64,000 nucleotides of DNA from Planctomycetota bacterium (GCA_022566535.1 JADFIR010000001.1:112195-176194); one strand, 5' to 3'; numbered from the stretch's first letter, positions 32,184-42,865 are shown. Translations and numbers: made by a program. The notes: a model not told the origin generated them from the sequence alone.

Positions 32184-33173
32184 CTAACAACATCCCCCGC
32201 CGGCGTAATGCCAGGTGGAGTCGGTGATGGTCAGGTCTGAGCGTCCCATCGCCGCCAGCGCCGCGGCGGTCTTATCGCACACCCCAAGCGGCATGTCCCG
32301 CAGAAGCACATGGCCGTCGCCGTCAGCGAACGACTCCTCATCTCCAGTGTAGATAGCGGTTCGGCCGGTGAAGACGCATGGCCCGTCGTCCGGAATCGGG
32401 ACTCGAAACGCGCAGACTTCGATACTCTCCAAGAGCAGCCCGGCGTCCAGTCCATAGCGCGCCTGATCAAGCATTCGATATGGCCGGCGGGAGCGCACCT
32501 CAATGCTGCCGAAGCCGGCCCCGACGATCTTGTCGATGTAGCGGTCGTACGTCAGGCAACCGGAGATGCACTGGGCCCGCAGCGTCTCGTTATCCCGCAG
32601 GTGCCGAGGCATCGGCCGGGGCGTGATCGGGTCGGACATCGACAATCGCCCGCCCGGCTTCAGCACCCGATGCATTTGGGTCAGCGCCCGCTCCAGGTCG
32701 CCGGGCTCATTTGGGTCCGCTGCCGTCTTGAAGATGTTGAACAGACAGTTCTGGGCAGCGAGGTCACATGACTCATCCTCGACCGGCAGGTCCAGGGCGT
32801 CACCGTCGCGAATCTCAACGAACGACGGATCGAACCAGTCGTTGAGCCGTGCGGCTTCTTGGAGGTTCTTCCGGGCGGCGTCGCGCATCTCGGCGACCGG
32901 ATCAACGGTGATGACGCCGCCGCTGCGTCGGGTGAAGTAGGCCAGCTTGAGCGCTTCCAGCCCGCCGCCGACACCGACGTAGAGCACCGTCTGCCCCTCG
33001 CGCATGTCCTGCAGATGCACGGTGCTGCCGCAGCCGTAGTTCATCTCGTGCATGATGGGCGGGATGTGGAGCCCCGGCAGAAACATCGGAGCCTGGGGCA
33101 CGCAGCACAAGGATCGGTCCGGCTCACGGGCCGCCCGTCGATACACCTGCTGAACCGTTGCGTGGTAGCTCAC
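32184..33173 (-). CDS. arsM: Arsenite methyltransferase of the arsenosugar pathway (ArsM)
   Basis: This 329-residue SAM methyltransferase has the motif VLYVGVGGGLEALKLA and the HRVLKPGGRLSMSDPITPRP segment. It ends with GGGCC, as is typical of arsenosugar-pathway ArsM proteins next to arsS. Cysteines near the N-terminus (RSLCCVPQ), in the middle (AQCISGCLTYD) and at the C-terminus fit arsenic binding. The adjacent arsS strongly supports arsenosugar synthesis rather than simple detoxification. No ArsR repressor gene is adjacent. Confidence 0.92.
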   Translation of the reverse strand: MSYHATVQQVYRRAAREPDRSLCCVPQAPMFLPGLHIPPIMHEMNYGCGSTVHLQDMREGQTVLYVGVGGGLEALKLAYFTRRSGGVITVDPVAEMRDAARKNLQEAARLNDWFDPSFVEIRDGDALDLPVEDESCDLAAQNCLFNIFKTAADPNEPGDLERALTQMHRVLKPGGRLSMSDPITPRPMPRHLRDNETLRAQCISGCLTYDRYIDKIVGAGFGSIEVRSRRPYRMLDQARYGLDAGLLLESIEVCAFRVPIPDDGPCVFTGRTAIYTGDEESFADGDGHVLLRDMPLGVCDKTAAALAAMGRSDLTITDSTWHYAGGGCC

Positions 33174-33270
33174 CTATGCCTCCTCACCCTTAGCTTCTTG
33201 AGAGTATGGTAGCCGACCTCGGCGGGGGCGATCCTGTTTCCCACCTCCGGCGACCAGGGGTATCGAATTG

Positions 33271-33486
33271 ATGCGATACGTCGTGGAGACCTTCGGCGGC
33301 CTATGGGAACTGCTCCTGTTGGGGCTCAGGAGCCGCTTTCGATTCCGCGGCCCGTACTGGCGATGGCGATTCGAGACCGCGTTCGGCAGCGACCCGTCGG
33401 CTTTTCCGGCTCGTTGGCAGCGCGTTCGTGCCGTGCTCGCCTATGGCCGCTGGGTATATCGCATCAAGCGGGCGACCGGGAAGTGA
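33271..33486 (+). CDS. Small basic conserved-looking protein upstream of thrC
   Basis: This 71-residue protein is rich in Arg, Trp and Tyr (RFRGPYWRWRFETAFG in the middle). The N-terminal half is moderately hydrophobic (LWELLLLGL). No named domain is recognised. It lies 15 bp upstream of threonine synthase on the same strand and probably shares its transcript. The ATG at 33271 is preferred over the TTG one codon earlier. Confidence 0.65.
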   Translation: MRYVVETFGGLWELLLLGLRSRFRFRGPYWRWRFETAFGSDPSAFPARWQRVRAVLAYGRWVYRIKRATGK

Positions 33487-33501
33487 TGAGCATTGAGTTT
33501 G

Positions 33502-34725
33502 ATGGCCGCGTTTGTCAGTCATCTCGAATCCGCCATCGACGGCACCCAGATTCCGCCTGGCACCCTCCAGACGACGCATCGTGATCGACCGCTCTGGGTG
33601 CGATACGACCTTGAGGCCGTCGGCCGAGCCGTTGGGCGCGAGGCTCTGCGCGATCGGCCCCAGACCATGTGGCGGTATCGCGAGCTGCTTCCGATCGAGC
33701 ATGATGAGCATCTCGTTTCGCTGGGCGAGACGATGACGCCGCTGCTGGAGTGTCGGCGACTCGCCCGGGCGCTGGGCATGGCGAATCTTTGGATCAAGGA
33801 TGAGTCCGTCCTGCCCACGGGCTCGTTCAAGGCAAGAGGCATGGCAATGGCGGTCTCCATGGCGAAGCGGTTTGGGATCAAGCGCGTGGCGGTGCCCACC
33901 GCCGGCAACGCCGGGGGCGCGCTGGCCGCCTACGCGGCCCGCGCAGGCATGGAATGTTTCGTGTTCATGCCCGTCGACGCCCCGGTCGTCAACCGGTATG
34001 AGGCTGCCCTGCACGGGGCCAAGGTGTTTCTGGTGAACGGGCTGATCTCCGATTGTGCGCAAATTGTGCGCGGGGGCATGGACGCGATGTCCTGGTTCGA
34101 CCTGTCCACACTCCGCGAGCCGTACCGGCTGGAAGGCAAGAAGACGATGGGGCTGGAGCTGGCGGAGCAGTTGGGTTGGCGTCTGCCGGACGTGATTCTG
34201 TATCCCACCGGCGGGGGGACCGGGCTGATCGGAATGTGGAAAGCGTTCGACGAGCTTCACCGATTGGGTTGGCTCGCCGGCGACCATCGCCCGCGGATGT
34301 TTGGCTGTCAGTCCACCGGTTGTGATCCCGTGGTCCGCGCGTTCCAAGGCGGGCATCGGTTCGCCGAGCCGTTCACCGACCCGCAGACCATCGCCGCGGG
34401 GCTGTGCGTACCGGCAGCGCTTGGCGATTTCATGATCCTTGACGCCATCCGTGAATCTCATGGCCGCGCAATGTCTGCCGATGAATCCCGCCTCAAGGAA
34501 TGGATGCAGATGGTCGGCCGGCTGGAGGGTATCTCGTTAGGCCCCGAAGCGGCGGTGTGTGTCGGCGTCCTAGAGCAGGCCCTGGCCGAGGGGCACATTG
34601 ACCGAGATGAACATGTGATCCTCTTTAGTACTGGTGCTGCGCAGAAATACGTGGACGCAATCCGTGTGGACCTGCCGACGCTCGATCACCGTCGCCCGAT
34701 CGATTGGGACGCGCTGGCCGGCTAG
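33502..34725 (+). CDS. thrC: Threonine synthase
   Basis: This 407-residue PLP enzyme converts O-phosphohomoserine to threonine. The PLP lysine lies in VLPTGSFKARGMAMAVS, the phosphate-binding loop is in PTAGNAGGALAAYAARAG, and ILYPTGGGTGLIGMWKAF is the family's glycine-rich loop. The length fits the class that carries an N-terminal MWRYRELLP segment. The ATG at 33502 is used; a TTG nine bases upstream adds little. It probably forms a two-gene unit with the preceding small gene. Confidence 0.94.
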   Translation: MAAFVSHLESAIDGTQIPPGTLQTTHRDRPLWVRYDLEAVGRAVGREALRDRPQTMWRYRELLPIEHDEHLVSLGETMTPLLECRRLARALGMANLWIKDESVLPTGSFKARGMAMAVSMAKRFGIKRVAVPTAGNAGGALAAYAARAGMECFVFMPVDAPVVNRYEAALHGAKVFLVNGLISDCAQIVRGGMDAMSWFDLSTLREPYRLEGKKTMGLELAEQLGWRLPDVILYPTGGGTGLIGMWKAFDELHRLGWLAGDHRPRMFGCQSTGCDPVVRAFQGGHRFAEPFTDPQTIAAGLCVPAALGDFMILDAIRESHGRAMSADESRLKEWMQMVGRLEGISLGPEAAVCVGVLEQALAEGHIDRDEHVILFSTGAAQKYVDAIRVDLPTLDHRRPIDWDALAG

Positions 34726-35252
34726 AGCCCAGGCCCGTCCGATTGGCGTGTTTGCCCACTCAGGCGGTTGGCTGATAATCCTGCCTGATTCAGCGGCGTT
34801 TCCTGTCTCGCCCAGCCCCGGAAGCTCGGCGGGGGCTCCGATAACGGCTCCCTTCGCCTGCTTAGGCGCCGGATTTGGATGGCTCGGCGACCGGCCGAAT
34901 GTTTGCTCGGTGCTCGCGCCACCGCTGGGCCAGGAAACTCAAGGCCCGGCGGTCGGATCGGTAGATCACGAAGAACCGATCTAACATCTTTGGACAGTTG
35001 TACTTAGGCTTATGTGCGAGCGGCGGACCACGGATGTTTCTTGACTTTTTTTCCTAAATTACCAGCCGAGGTAGCGACACGATGCCAAATCAGTATCATC
35101 TTCGCGTTCAATAGATCGGCCGTGATCGGTCGATATGTGGGTTCACGTCCGTTTCCGTGCCTTGGAGGTACGGGCGAGTGCGGGCGGGTGGATGATTATG
35201 GGCGCGAGGCTCCGTGTCGGCCTGCGTGTCCGTCAGACTTAGGAGACTACGT
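34726..35252. other. Long intergenic region upstream of the first porin
   Basis: This 527-bp region has no strong gene. The first half contains a small minus-strand frame (34862-34987, listed separately). The second half is less GC-rich and includes TTGACT with a T-run (35041-35052), but no good -10 follows at proper distance. A clear AGGAG ribosome binding site at 35241-35245 precedes the porin start. Confidence 0.5.
34862..34987 (-). CDS. Possible 41-residue protein or gene remnant
   Basis: This short frame starts at ATG 34987 and reads MLDRFFVIYRSDRRALSFLA followed by a basic stretch and SKSGA. The codons are strongly G/C-ending, as in the neighbouring genes, and the composition looks protein-like. 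No strong ribosome binding site or homolog is recognised. It may be a genuine small protein or the tail of a lost gene. Confidence 0.3.
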   Translation of the reverse strand: MLDRFFVIYRSDRRALSFLAQRWREHRANIRPVAEPSKSGA

Positions 35253-36632
35253 ATGAATCTTACGAAGCGAGTTGGCTTCCTTACGGGTGCCGCTGCGCTT
35301 GTGCTAACTGGCGGCAGCTTTGCCGACACCACGTCACAGGAGACCAACCAACAACTGCGTGCCCGGGTCGCCGACCTCGAATCGCGATTGGCCGCGGTCG
35401 AGAAGGGAGACAACTGGCTCAACGAACAACGTGCGGATGAGGTCCGAGGCCTTGTGCGGGATGTGCTCGCCGACGCCGACACCCGAGCGAGTCTGCTCGC
35501 CCAGGGCATGACCGCCGGCTACGACAACGGGGCCGTCATCGCCAGTGCCGATGGAAACTGGATGCTGCGCACCAACATTCTTATGCAGCAGCGGTTTGTC
35601 TTGAATACGCAAGACGCCGGCGACGGCAGCGTCAATCCCGATGATGATCGCTGGGGCTTTGAGAACACCCGGACAAAGTTCATCCTGACCGGCAACGTGG
35701 TCAGCCCCGACTGGTTTTACCGGGTTGACATCAACGTCGGGTCGCCGGATGCCGTCCGCGCGGGCGACAGCCGCGCTGGCACTCAGAACGCCTACCTCGG
35801 CTACGACTACGGCAACGGCTGGAAGGTCCTGCTCGGCTCGATGAAGGCCCCGTTGCTCCGTGAGGAGCTCGTGGAAGCCCAACATCAACTGGCGGTCGAG
35901 CGGTCGAACGTGAATTACATCTATACGACCGGCTATGTGGACGGAGTTGCCTTGGACTACATGGGCGACCAGTTCCACGTCACCGCGGCCCTCTCCGATG
36001 GTTTGAGCAGTGGCCAGACGGTCTGGAGCACGCCGGACACGGAGTTTGCCCTCACCGCCCGCGTCGAGTGGCTCGCCCAGGGCACCTGGGACCAGTTCAC
36101 GGACTTCACCAGCCCCAACGGTGACGAGCGGGGCATCCTGGTCGGCGGCGCTATCCACTATGAGTCACTTGAGGATGATCCCGGGACCGGGCTTCCGGAT
36201 GCTGACATTTTCATTCTAACGGTAGACGGCTCGTTCGAGTTCGGCGGCTGGAACGGTTTCGCTGCCTTCATCTACACCGATTTGCAGGACCTTCTGGCTG
36301 CTGGCGTCGACACCAATGCGTTGGGTCTCCTGTTTCAAGGCGGTTATTACCTGAACGATAATTGGGAGCTCTTCGGCCGCTACGAATGGAGTGATTTCGA
36401 TACTGTCGGGGTGGAAGACCTCAGCATCTTTACCGTCGGGGTCAACCGCTACTTCGCCGGCCACAACGCCAAGTGGACGACCGACATCAGCTTCGGCCTC
36501 GACGAGATTGACGCTGACCTAACTGCGTTGGGTCCGGTAGGCGCGACAGGTGCCATCACCGGTTTTCGGGCCGACAATCCAGGCGAGGACGGGCAGGTGG
36601 TCATCCGCAGCCAGGTGCAGATTCTGTTCTGA
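35253..36632 (+). CDS. Outer membrane porin, coiled-coil/beta-barrel type (copy A)
   Basis: This 459-residue protein has a signal peptide (residues 5-24), a short coiled coil (about 28-50, LRARVADLESRLAAVEKGD) and a beta barrel of alternating strands ending in the outer-membrane signature Phe (QVQILF). The NGWKVLLGSMKAPLLREEL segment resembles phosphate-selective porin O/P proteins. The start is ATG 35253 with AGGAG upstream. It is a paralog of the gene at 37191, sharing EQRADEVR-LV-DVL-DAD-RASLL after the coiled coil. The substrate is unknown. Confidence 0.85.
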   Translation: MNLTKRVGFLTGAAALVLTGGSFADTTSQETNQQLRARVADLESRLAAVEKGDNWLNEQRADEVRGLVRDVLADADTRASLLAQGMTAGYDNGAVIASADGNWMLRTNILMQQRFVLNTQDAGDGSVNPDDDRWGFENTRTKFILTGNVVSPDWFYRVDINVGSPDAVRAGDSRAGTQNAYLGYDYGNGWKVLLGSMKAPLLREELVEAQHQLAVERSNVNYIYTTGYVDGVALDYMGDQFHVTAALSDGLSSGQTVWSTPDTEFALTARVEWLAQGTWDQFTDFTSPNGDERGILVGGAIHYESLEDDPGTGLPDADIFILTVDGSFEFGGWNGFAAFIYTDLQDLLAAGVDTNALGLLFQGGYYLNDNWELFGRYEWSDFDTVGVEDLSIFTVGVNRYFAGHNAKWTTDISFGLDEIDADLTALGPVGATGAITGFRADNPGEDGQVVIRSQVQILF

Positions 36633-36691
36633 ACGGCTTTGACGCGATCGGCCAATCCCCCCGCACGGGGCATTGACGAAAACCAATCGAC

Positions 36692-36726
36692 CGACCGGCA
36701 GCCCCGGCCGGTCGTTTCTTTTTTGT
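36692..36726 (+). terminator. Intrinsic terminator after porin A
   Basis: The perfect 8-bp stem CGACCGGC/GCCGGTCG (36692-36699 with 36707-36714) is followed at once by a T-rich tract (TTTCTTTTTT), a classical Rho-independent terminator 60 bp after the porin stop. Confidence 0.85.
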
Positions 36727-36747
36727 GTTCTTAGCCTGCATTATTCA

Positions 36748-36911
36748 TCACCGCAGAGTCGCGGAGAGCGCAGAGGAGAGCCAAGAGAAGGTGCGCTGCA
36801 GCAGTCGATCCCAAGGAGTGAACATTCCAGGCTGTCGTGCTTGGCCATGTGCGTTGGCGTTCATAGGCATCGCCTTTCCAACTCTCTGCGCCCTCTGCGG
36901 CTCTGCGGTGA
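36748..36911. mobile_element. MITE-like inverted-repeat element between the porins
   Basis: The arms TCACCGCAGAG (36748-36758) and CTCTGCGGTGA (36901-36911) are perfect inverted ends. They extend imperfectly to about 28 bp each with 9-bp periodicity (GCAGAG/GCGGAG units). About 105 bp lies between and contains no gene. This type of CACCGCAGAG...CTCTGCGGTG repeat is widespread in many bacterial phyla. No transposase is nearby. Confidence 0.65.
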
Positions 36912-37190
36912 TCAGTTCGGGTTAGGACGGGCGCGCCTCGTGACGGCCACACCAGTTGCTCACTGGCCGCTCTAGTTCCGATATCACAGGGAATCGGGCC
37001 TCGCGAGGGATATCTCTGGGTTCAAGGCTTCGATCCGCTTCCGGACAAGTCGCGCTCCTGCTCGGTCGATACACCTCATCGAGGCGCCTTCGGTAGCTCG
37101 GAGTCGTGAGGCGCCGCCGGTGGAATGGCGATCGGCGGGTGTATCGCCGCGCCGAAGTGTCGCCCAGAGCCTTTCCAGGAGTTGGGTGAG

Positions 37191-38597
37191 ATGCAACGCA
37201 GTGTAGGACTGGTTCTGCTGGTGGCGGGTGCGTCGCTGCTGGTCGATTCTCCGGCCTTCGCCGCGGACGCTGGCGAGGGGTCGCCACAGCCTACAATCGC
37301 TGATCTCCTGGAGCGCATCGAGACCCTCGAAGAAGACAAGACCACGATGAGGGGCGAGATCGACGAGCTGCATGCACAGCTCGGCGACACTTGGCTCACC
37401 GAGCAGCGGGCCGACGAGGTCCGCAACCTCGTTGCGGATGTGCTTTCCGACGCCGACGTCCGCGCCAGCCTGCTTCAGGCCGGCTTGATTGCAGGATGGA
37501 GCGATCACTTCTTCCTCGCCAGCCCCGATGGTCGCTTCAAGCTGCAATTGGAAGGGCAGCTTCAGTTTCGATATGTCTGGAACTACCACGACCTGCCGGA
37601 CCGGTATATCGGCGGCTTCGAAAATACTCGCACCAAGCTCGCTTTTCGTGGGCACGTGTTCAACCGCGACCTGACCTATCTGGTCAAGGGCCGGTTTGAC
37701 CGCGACGGCGGAGGATTCGGCCTTGAGGACGCCTGGGTGCGGTACCTTCTCAACAACGAGTGGAGCGTGCGAGCCGGGCAGTTCAAACTGCCGTTTGGCC
37801 GCGAAGAGCTCGTTTCCAGCGCGAGGCAGCTTGCGGTCGAACGGTCGCTGATCAATGAGTCACTGAATCTCGGTCGCTCGCAGGGCGTGGAGCTGACCTA
37901 TGCCAACCATACGTCGCGGCTGAGCTTCGCAGTGTCCGACGCCGGCCAGGAACAGGTCGGCGGTTTCAGCATCGTGGGGACCACCTCGCCATCCAACACT
38001 CCGGCGTTGGAGCCGGGCTTGGCGGAATACGCCGTGACCGGGCGGTATGAGAAGCTGATTGCCGGACGTTGGGCGCAGTTCGACGACTTCACAAGTCCCG
38101 CCGGTGAACAGTTCGGCCTGCTGGTCGGCGTGGGCGCGCATCTGCAGCAGGACGAGTTCGGGACCGGCTTCGGATCCGCACGCGATGAGGAGCTGTGGCT
38201 CGCCTGGACCGTCGATGCGTCGGTCGAGTGGGGCGGCGCGAGCGTCTTCGCCTCCATGACCCATCATATCATTGACGACCCGGCGCTTGGTGACGTCAAC
38301 GTCTATGGACTCGTGATCCAAGGGGGGGCCTATCTCACCCCGAAGTTCGAGGCGTTCGCCCGCTTCGAATACGGGGTTTTCGATTTTGAGGCCCTCGACT
38401 TTGATGATGTGTCTCTGCTCACCCTGGGCGGCAACTACTACTTTGACGGCCACGACGCGAAGCTGTCGGCCGACATTGGCTTCGGCCTGTCTCAGATCGA
38501 GTCGGCCTGGGACAGCGATATTGCCGGATGGCGGCGTGACTTGGCGGGCTCGGAGCCGCAGGTCGTCATCCGCACACAGCTCCAGTTGCTGTTTTGA
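37191..38597 (+). CDS. Outer membrane porin, coiled-coil/beta-barrel type (copy B)
   Basis: This 468-residue paralog of porin A has a signal peptide (cleavage near AFAAD, residue 24), a coiled coil (about 35-65, LLERIETLEEDKTTMRGEID) and a barrel with RAGQFKLPFGREELVSSARQ, a strand-loop typical of porin O/P proteins. It ends in QLQLLF. The shared WL-EQRADEVR-LV segment shows common ancestry with copy A. The ATG at 37191 begins the signal peptide; an in-frame start at 37125 would precede it implausibly. The function is likely uptake of anionic or other small solutes. Confidence 0.85.
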   Translation: MQRSVGLVLLVAGASLLVDSPAFAADAGEGSPQPTIADLLERIETLEEDKTTMRGEIDELHAQLGDTWLTEQRADEVRNLVADVLSDADVRASLLQAGLIAGWSDHFFLASPDGRFKLQLEGQLQFRYVWNYHDLPDRYIGGFENTRTKLAFRGHVFNRDLTYLVKGRFDRDGGGFGLEDAWVRYLLNNEWSVRAGQFKLPFGREELVSSARQLAVERSLINESLNLGRSQGVELTYANHTSRLSFAVSDAGQEQVGGFSIVGTTSPSNTPALEPGLAEYAVTGRYEKLIAGRWAQFDDFTSPAGEQFGLLVGVGAHLQQDEFGTGFGSARDEELWLAWTVDASVEWGGASVFASMTHHIIDDPALGDVNVYGLVIQGGAYLTPKFEAFARFEYGVFDFEALDFDDVSLLTLGGNYYFDGHDAKLSADIGFGLSQIESAWDSDIAGWRRDLAGSEPQVVIRTQLQLLF

Positions 38598-38624
38598 CCT
38601 GTCCGGCTCTCGACCCAAGAAACT

Positions 38625-38652
38625 CACCGCGAAGCCGCTGGGCGGTGAATCC
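38625..38652. terminator. Stem-loop between porin B and the L,D-transpeptidase gene
   Basis: The 7-bp inverted repeat TCACCGC/GCGGTGA with a loop of about ten bases lies in the 61-bp gap between the convergent genes. No T-tract is present, so its role as a terminator is tentative. Confidence 0.4.
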
Positions 38653-38658
38653 TTGCAG

Positions 38659-39870
38659 CTACGGGCGGATCTCGACCGTGCTCGTCTGCTCGATCAACAC
38701 CTCGTAGATCATCTCGACATCTTCAGGCAGCATTCGTATGCAGCCCATCGATGACTGCCTTCCGACTGATTCAGGCTCGATGGTGCCGTGGATCCCGTAG
38801 CCGATCAGGTCGCGCGTGGCCTCGTCGATTCCAGCAAGGCCGATCCATCGTTCGCCGATGGGATTCTGCGGATCGTAGCCCGCGAATCGTTGGCCGGTGC
38901 GAGGATTAGTCCATGAGGGGTTGATGAGCTTTGTGCCCGCGCGGACTCTGAACATGCCCAGCGGCGTGGAGTTGAACTCACCCAAGCCGACGGGGTAACT
39001 CGTGACGAACACTCGGCGGGCGCCGGAGCCCATATACAGGTCCAAGCGGAAATCGGATTTGTGCACCACCGCATGGAACGGTCCGGTGACCAGCTTCAGG
39101 CGGTGTCCGGCCCGGAGGTGGCGCTCGCTTGGAATCCGGTTGATCCGCATGATGAATCGCCAGTCCACCGCGAGGGACTGCTCCTTGACGATTGTCCCCA
39201 GTTGGTCGTTGGGCCCAACAACATAAGGGCGGCAGAACGGATCGCCATCGACGATCTCGGGGCTGAAGACCAGTCGCCGGTTGAGGTTGATCAGAGCGTC
39301 GCGTACCACTTGGGCCTCGCCCGAGGCCAGAGCTTGCAACTCCAGGGCTGAAGTGAGCCTCTGCCTCGCCTGGAGGGGGCGGTTTGCTTCGGCGAGTGTA
39401 AGCCCGGATTCCATAAGCAGCAGCGCTCGGTCCCGGTCTCGGATCGACGGCGCCATGGCGGGCACTGTCGGCTGCGGCCTCAGTTCGTCATCAGCCGCTA
39501 TGCGGTCGGCGGCGGTCGGCGGCGCCGGGTCGGGGTCTGTGGCGTAGCCGGCCGGCGGTTCGGACGCTTCGCCGGCTCCGGAGAATTGCGGCCCGGCAGC
39601 AGTGACGTGTGGGATGGAATCGACCGGCTCGGCGTCGCCTGTTGCCGCGGTGCCGAGAATTGGATCGATACTGCCGCGACGTTCACCGGTGATGGGCAAT
39701 CGCTCGGCCGGGCCCCCAGCGCCGTTGCTCGACCACAACGTGATGCCCGTCAACACCGCCAGCAGCACGATGACGATCGCGATCACGTTACGGTTGCGTC
39801 GTCGTCGCGGCCGGCGATACATGTAACTGCGTCTGCTCACCGGCCGAGCGGTTTGGCTATGCAGTGCCAT
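38659..39870 (-). CDS. LysM and L,D-transpeptidase (YkuD) domain protein
   Basis: This 403-residue protein has a short basic N-terminus, a transmembrane anchor (about residues 28-46), a Pro-rich linker, a helical repeat-like region, a LysM-like domain (YVVGPNDQLGTIVKEQSL) and a C-terminal YkuD domain. The catalytic motif is HGTIEPESVGRQSSMGCIRM, with Ser-x-Gly-Cys-Ile-Arg. Such enzymes make 3-3 peptidoglycan cross-links or attach proteins. It is interesting in a group once thought to lack peptidoglycan. Residue 17 (Met) could be an alternative start. Confidence 0.9.
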   Translation of the reverse strand: MALHSQTARPVSRRSYMYRRPRRRRNRNVIAIVIVLLAVLTGITLWSSNGAGGPAERLPITGERRGSIDPILGTAATGDAEPVDSIPHVTAAGPQFSGAGEASEPPAGYATDPDPAPPTAADRIAADDELRPQPTVPAMAPSIRDRDRALLLMESGLTLAEANRPLQARQRLTSALELQALASGEAQVVRDALINLNRRLVFSPEIVDGDPFCRPYVVGPNDQLGTIVKEQSLAVDWRFIMRINRIPSERHLRAGHRLKLVTGPFHAVVHKSDFRLDLYMGSGARRVFVTSYPVGLGEFNSTPLGMFRVRAGTKLINPSWTNPRTGQRFAGYDPQNPIGERWIGLAGIDEATRDLIGYGIHGTIEPESVGRQSSMGCIRMLPEDVEMIYEVLIEQTSTVEIRP

Positions 39871-39966
39871 GGCGGCTCTCCTGTGGCTATGGGTGGCGTG
39901 GCTTGGCGATGGTTCGATGCGTTGATCTTGACCCGGCGGTATTGTCTCAAGAATGGCCGGTGACGG

Positions 39967-40563
39967 CTAGCCGGCACCGCCGGCGTGAACAGTTCGGCGA
40001 TCGGTCACGATGATTTGCACAGCGATATCACGGTCGCCCACAGGGACCCGGTCGATGATCTGCGCATCGAAAGCCAGGCCGATCGTGGTGGCTGATCGGC
40101 GAAGCCGGCTCAGGAACCGGTCATAGAACCCCCCGCCGCGACCAAGGCGATGGCCTTGAGTGTCGAAGGTCAGCCCGGGGACGACTACGAGATCGATCAT
40201 CGTCGGCGGCACCGGCCGTCCTTCACGCGGGACGCGCAGGCCATGCTCGTCGATCTCCATGAACTGGTCGTCGAATGAGGTGGCTTCGACCGCGATCATG
40301 TCCCGGCGTTTCCAATCCACACTCGGCACGCAAACGGTCTTGCCCATCTGGAAACATCGTATGGCGACCGAAGTGAGGTCGATCTCGTCGGTCAACGGCA
40401 TGTACAACATGCTTACAGCGGCGTCATGAAACACATCGAGTTTGCACAGGCGGGAACATGCAGCGGCTGACCCAAGGTGGCGCTGCTCGTCGGTCATCGC
40501 CGCAAGCATTGTCCGCATTCTGGCTCGAATGCCCGACTTCGCCTGACGGTTTGCGTCAGTCAT
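39967..40563 (-). CDS. 5-formyltetrahydrofolate cyclo-ligase family protein
   Basis: This 198-residue enzyme converts 5-formyl-THF to 5,10-methenyl-THF with ATP. The family motifs are LVVVPGLTFDTQGHRLGRGG followed by GFYDRFL, and an N-terminal KSGIRARMRTMLAAM. The start is ATG 40563, which overlaps the stop of the upstream RarA-like gene by eight bases (ATGACTGA), indicating translational coupling. A frame extending far upstream into that gene is a shadow. Confidence 0.9.
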   Translation of the reverse strand: MTDANRQAKSGIRARMRTMLAAMTDEQRHLGSAAACSRLCKLDVFHDAAVSMLYMPLTDEIDLTSVAIRCFQMGKTVCVPSVDWKRRDMIAVEATSFDDQFMEIDEHGLRVPREGRPVPPTMIDLVVVPGLTFDTQGHRLGRGGGFYDRFLSRLRRSATTIGLAFDAQIIDRVPVGDRDIAVQIIVTDRRTVHAGGAG

Positions 40564-40840
40564 GGTGCGGGTGCAAGGCGGTTGAGTTCTCGTGGGGCTG
40601 TTTTGGGCGAGCCCGGAGATCTTCGAGGCGTTTGCGAATACAGGCTTCGTAGCCTCGATGCGTGGGGTGGTAGTAGACACGATCGATGCCCAGGTGGTCC
40701 TGAGGTACGTATCCATCGGCCGACTCATGTGGGGAGACGTAGTTTTCGCCGTGGCTGAGCTGTTGTGCACCCATCCGCAGGGCCAGCGGCTCGATGGTCG
40801 CCGGCTTGGGCCCTCGTTCGGTTGACCACAGATCGGCCAT
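40556..40840 (-). CDS. Stand-alone RarA/MgsA C-terminal-like domain
   Basis: This 94-residue protein resembles only the C-terminal tail of replication-associated recombination ATPase RarA: NYVSPHESADGYVPQDHLG followed by RVYYHPTHRGYEACIRKRLEDLRA. No AAA+ ATPase domain precedes it; upstream lies a 189-bp gap and then glmS on the other strand. It starts with a proper ATG, is coupled to the cyclo-ligase gene, and shows no lesion, so it looks like a functional split-off domain rather than debris. Confidence 0.7.
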   Translation of the reverse strand: MADLWSTERGPKPATIEPLALRMGAQQLSHGENYVSPHESADGYVPQDHLGIDRVYYHPTHRGYEACIRKRLEDLRARPKQPHENSTALHPHHD

Positions 40841-41029
40841 ATGGGCAATTCTAGCGGTCCTTGCGGCCGGATACGGCTCGGCAAGCCGACATCATGGGTG
40901 GCGCATCGCCTTGGCACTCTCGCCGGTCGCAGGGCTCCCGCTGAGCGGGCCCAGAGGCAATAATGGAATGGTCGATCCGATCGACCGCGCTCCGCGTAGT
41001 ATTGCCGCCAACGTAGAAAGGACGCAATC

Positions 41030-42865
<1,836 letters not shown>

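Noticed and set aside
35041..35069. TTGACT with a T-run as a promoter for porin A
   Set aside because: No acceptable -10 hexamer occurs 16-18 bp downstream, and the site is about 180 bp from the start codon without further support.
39967..40917. A 316-residue fusion of a RarA-like region with the cyclo-ligase
   Set aside because: The upstream part of that frame is out of frame with the RarA-like protein and lacks motifs; the cyclo-ligase starts at 40563.
40841..41029. A glmS ribozyme in the leader of glmS
   Set aside because: The 189-bp leader is too short to hold it together with the divergent gene's promoter, and the conserved core sequence is not seen.
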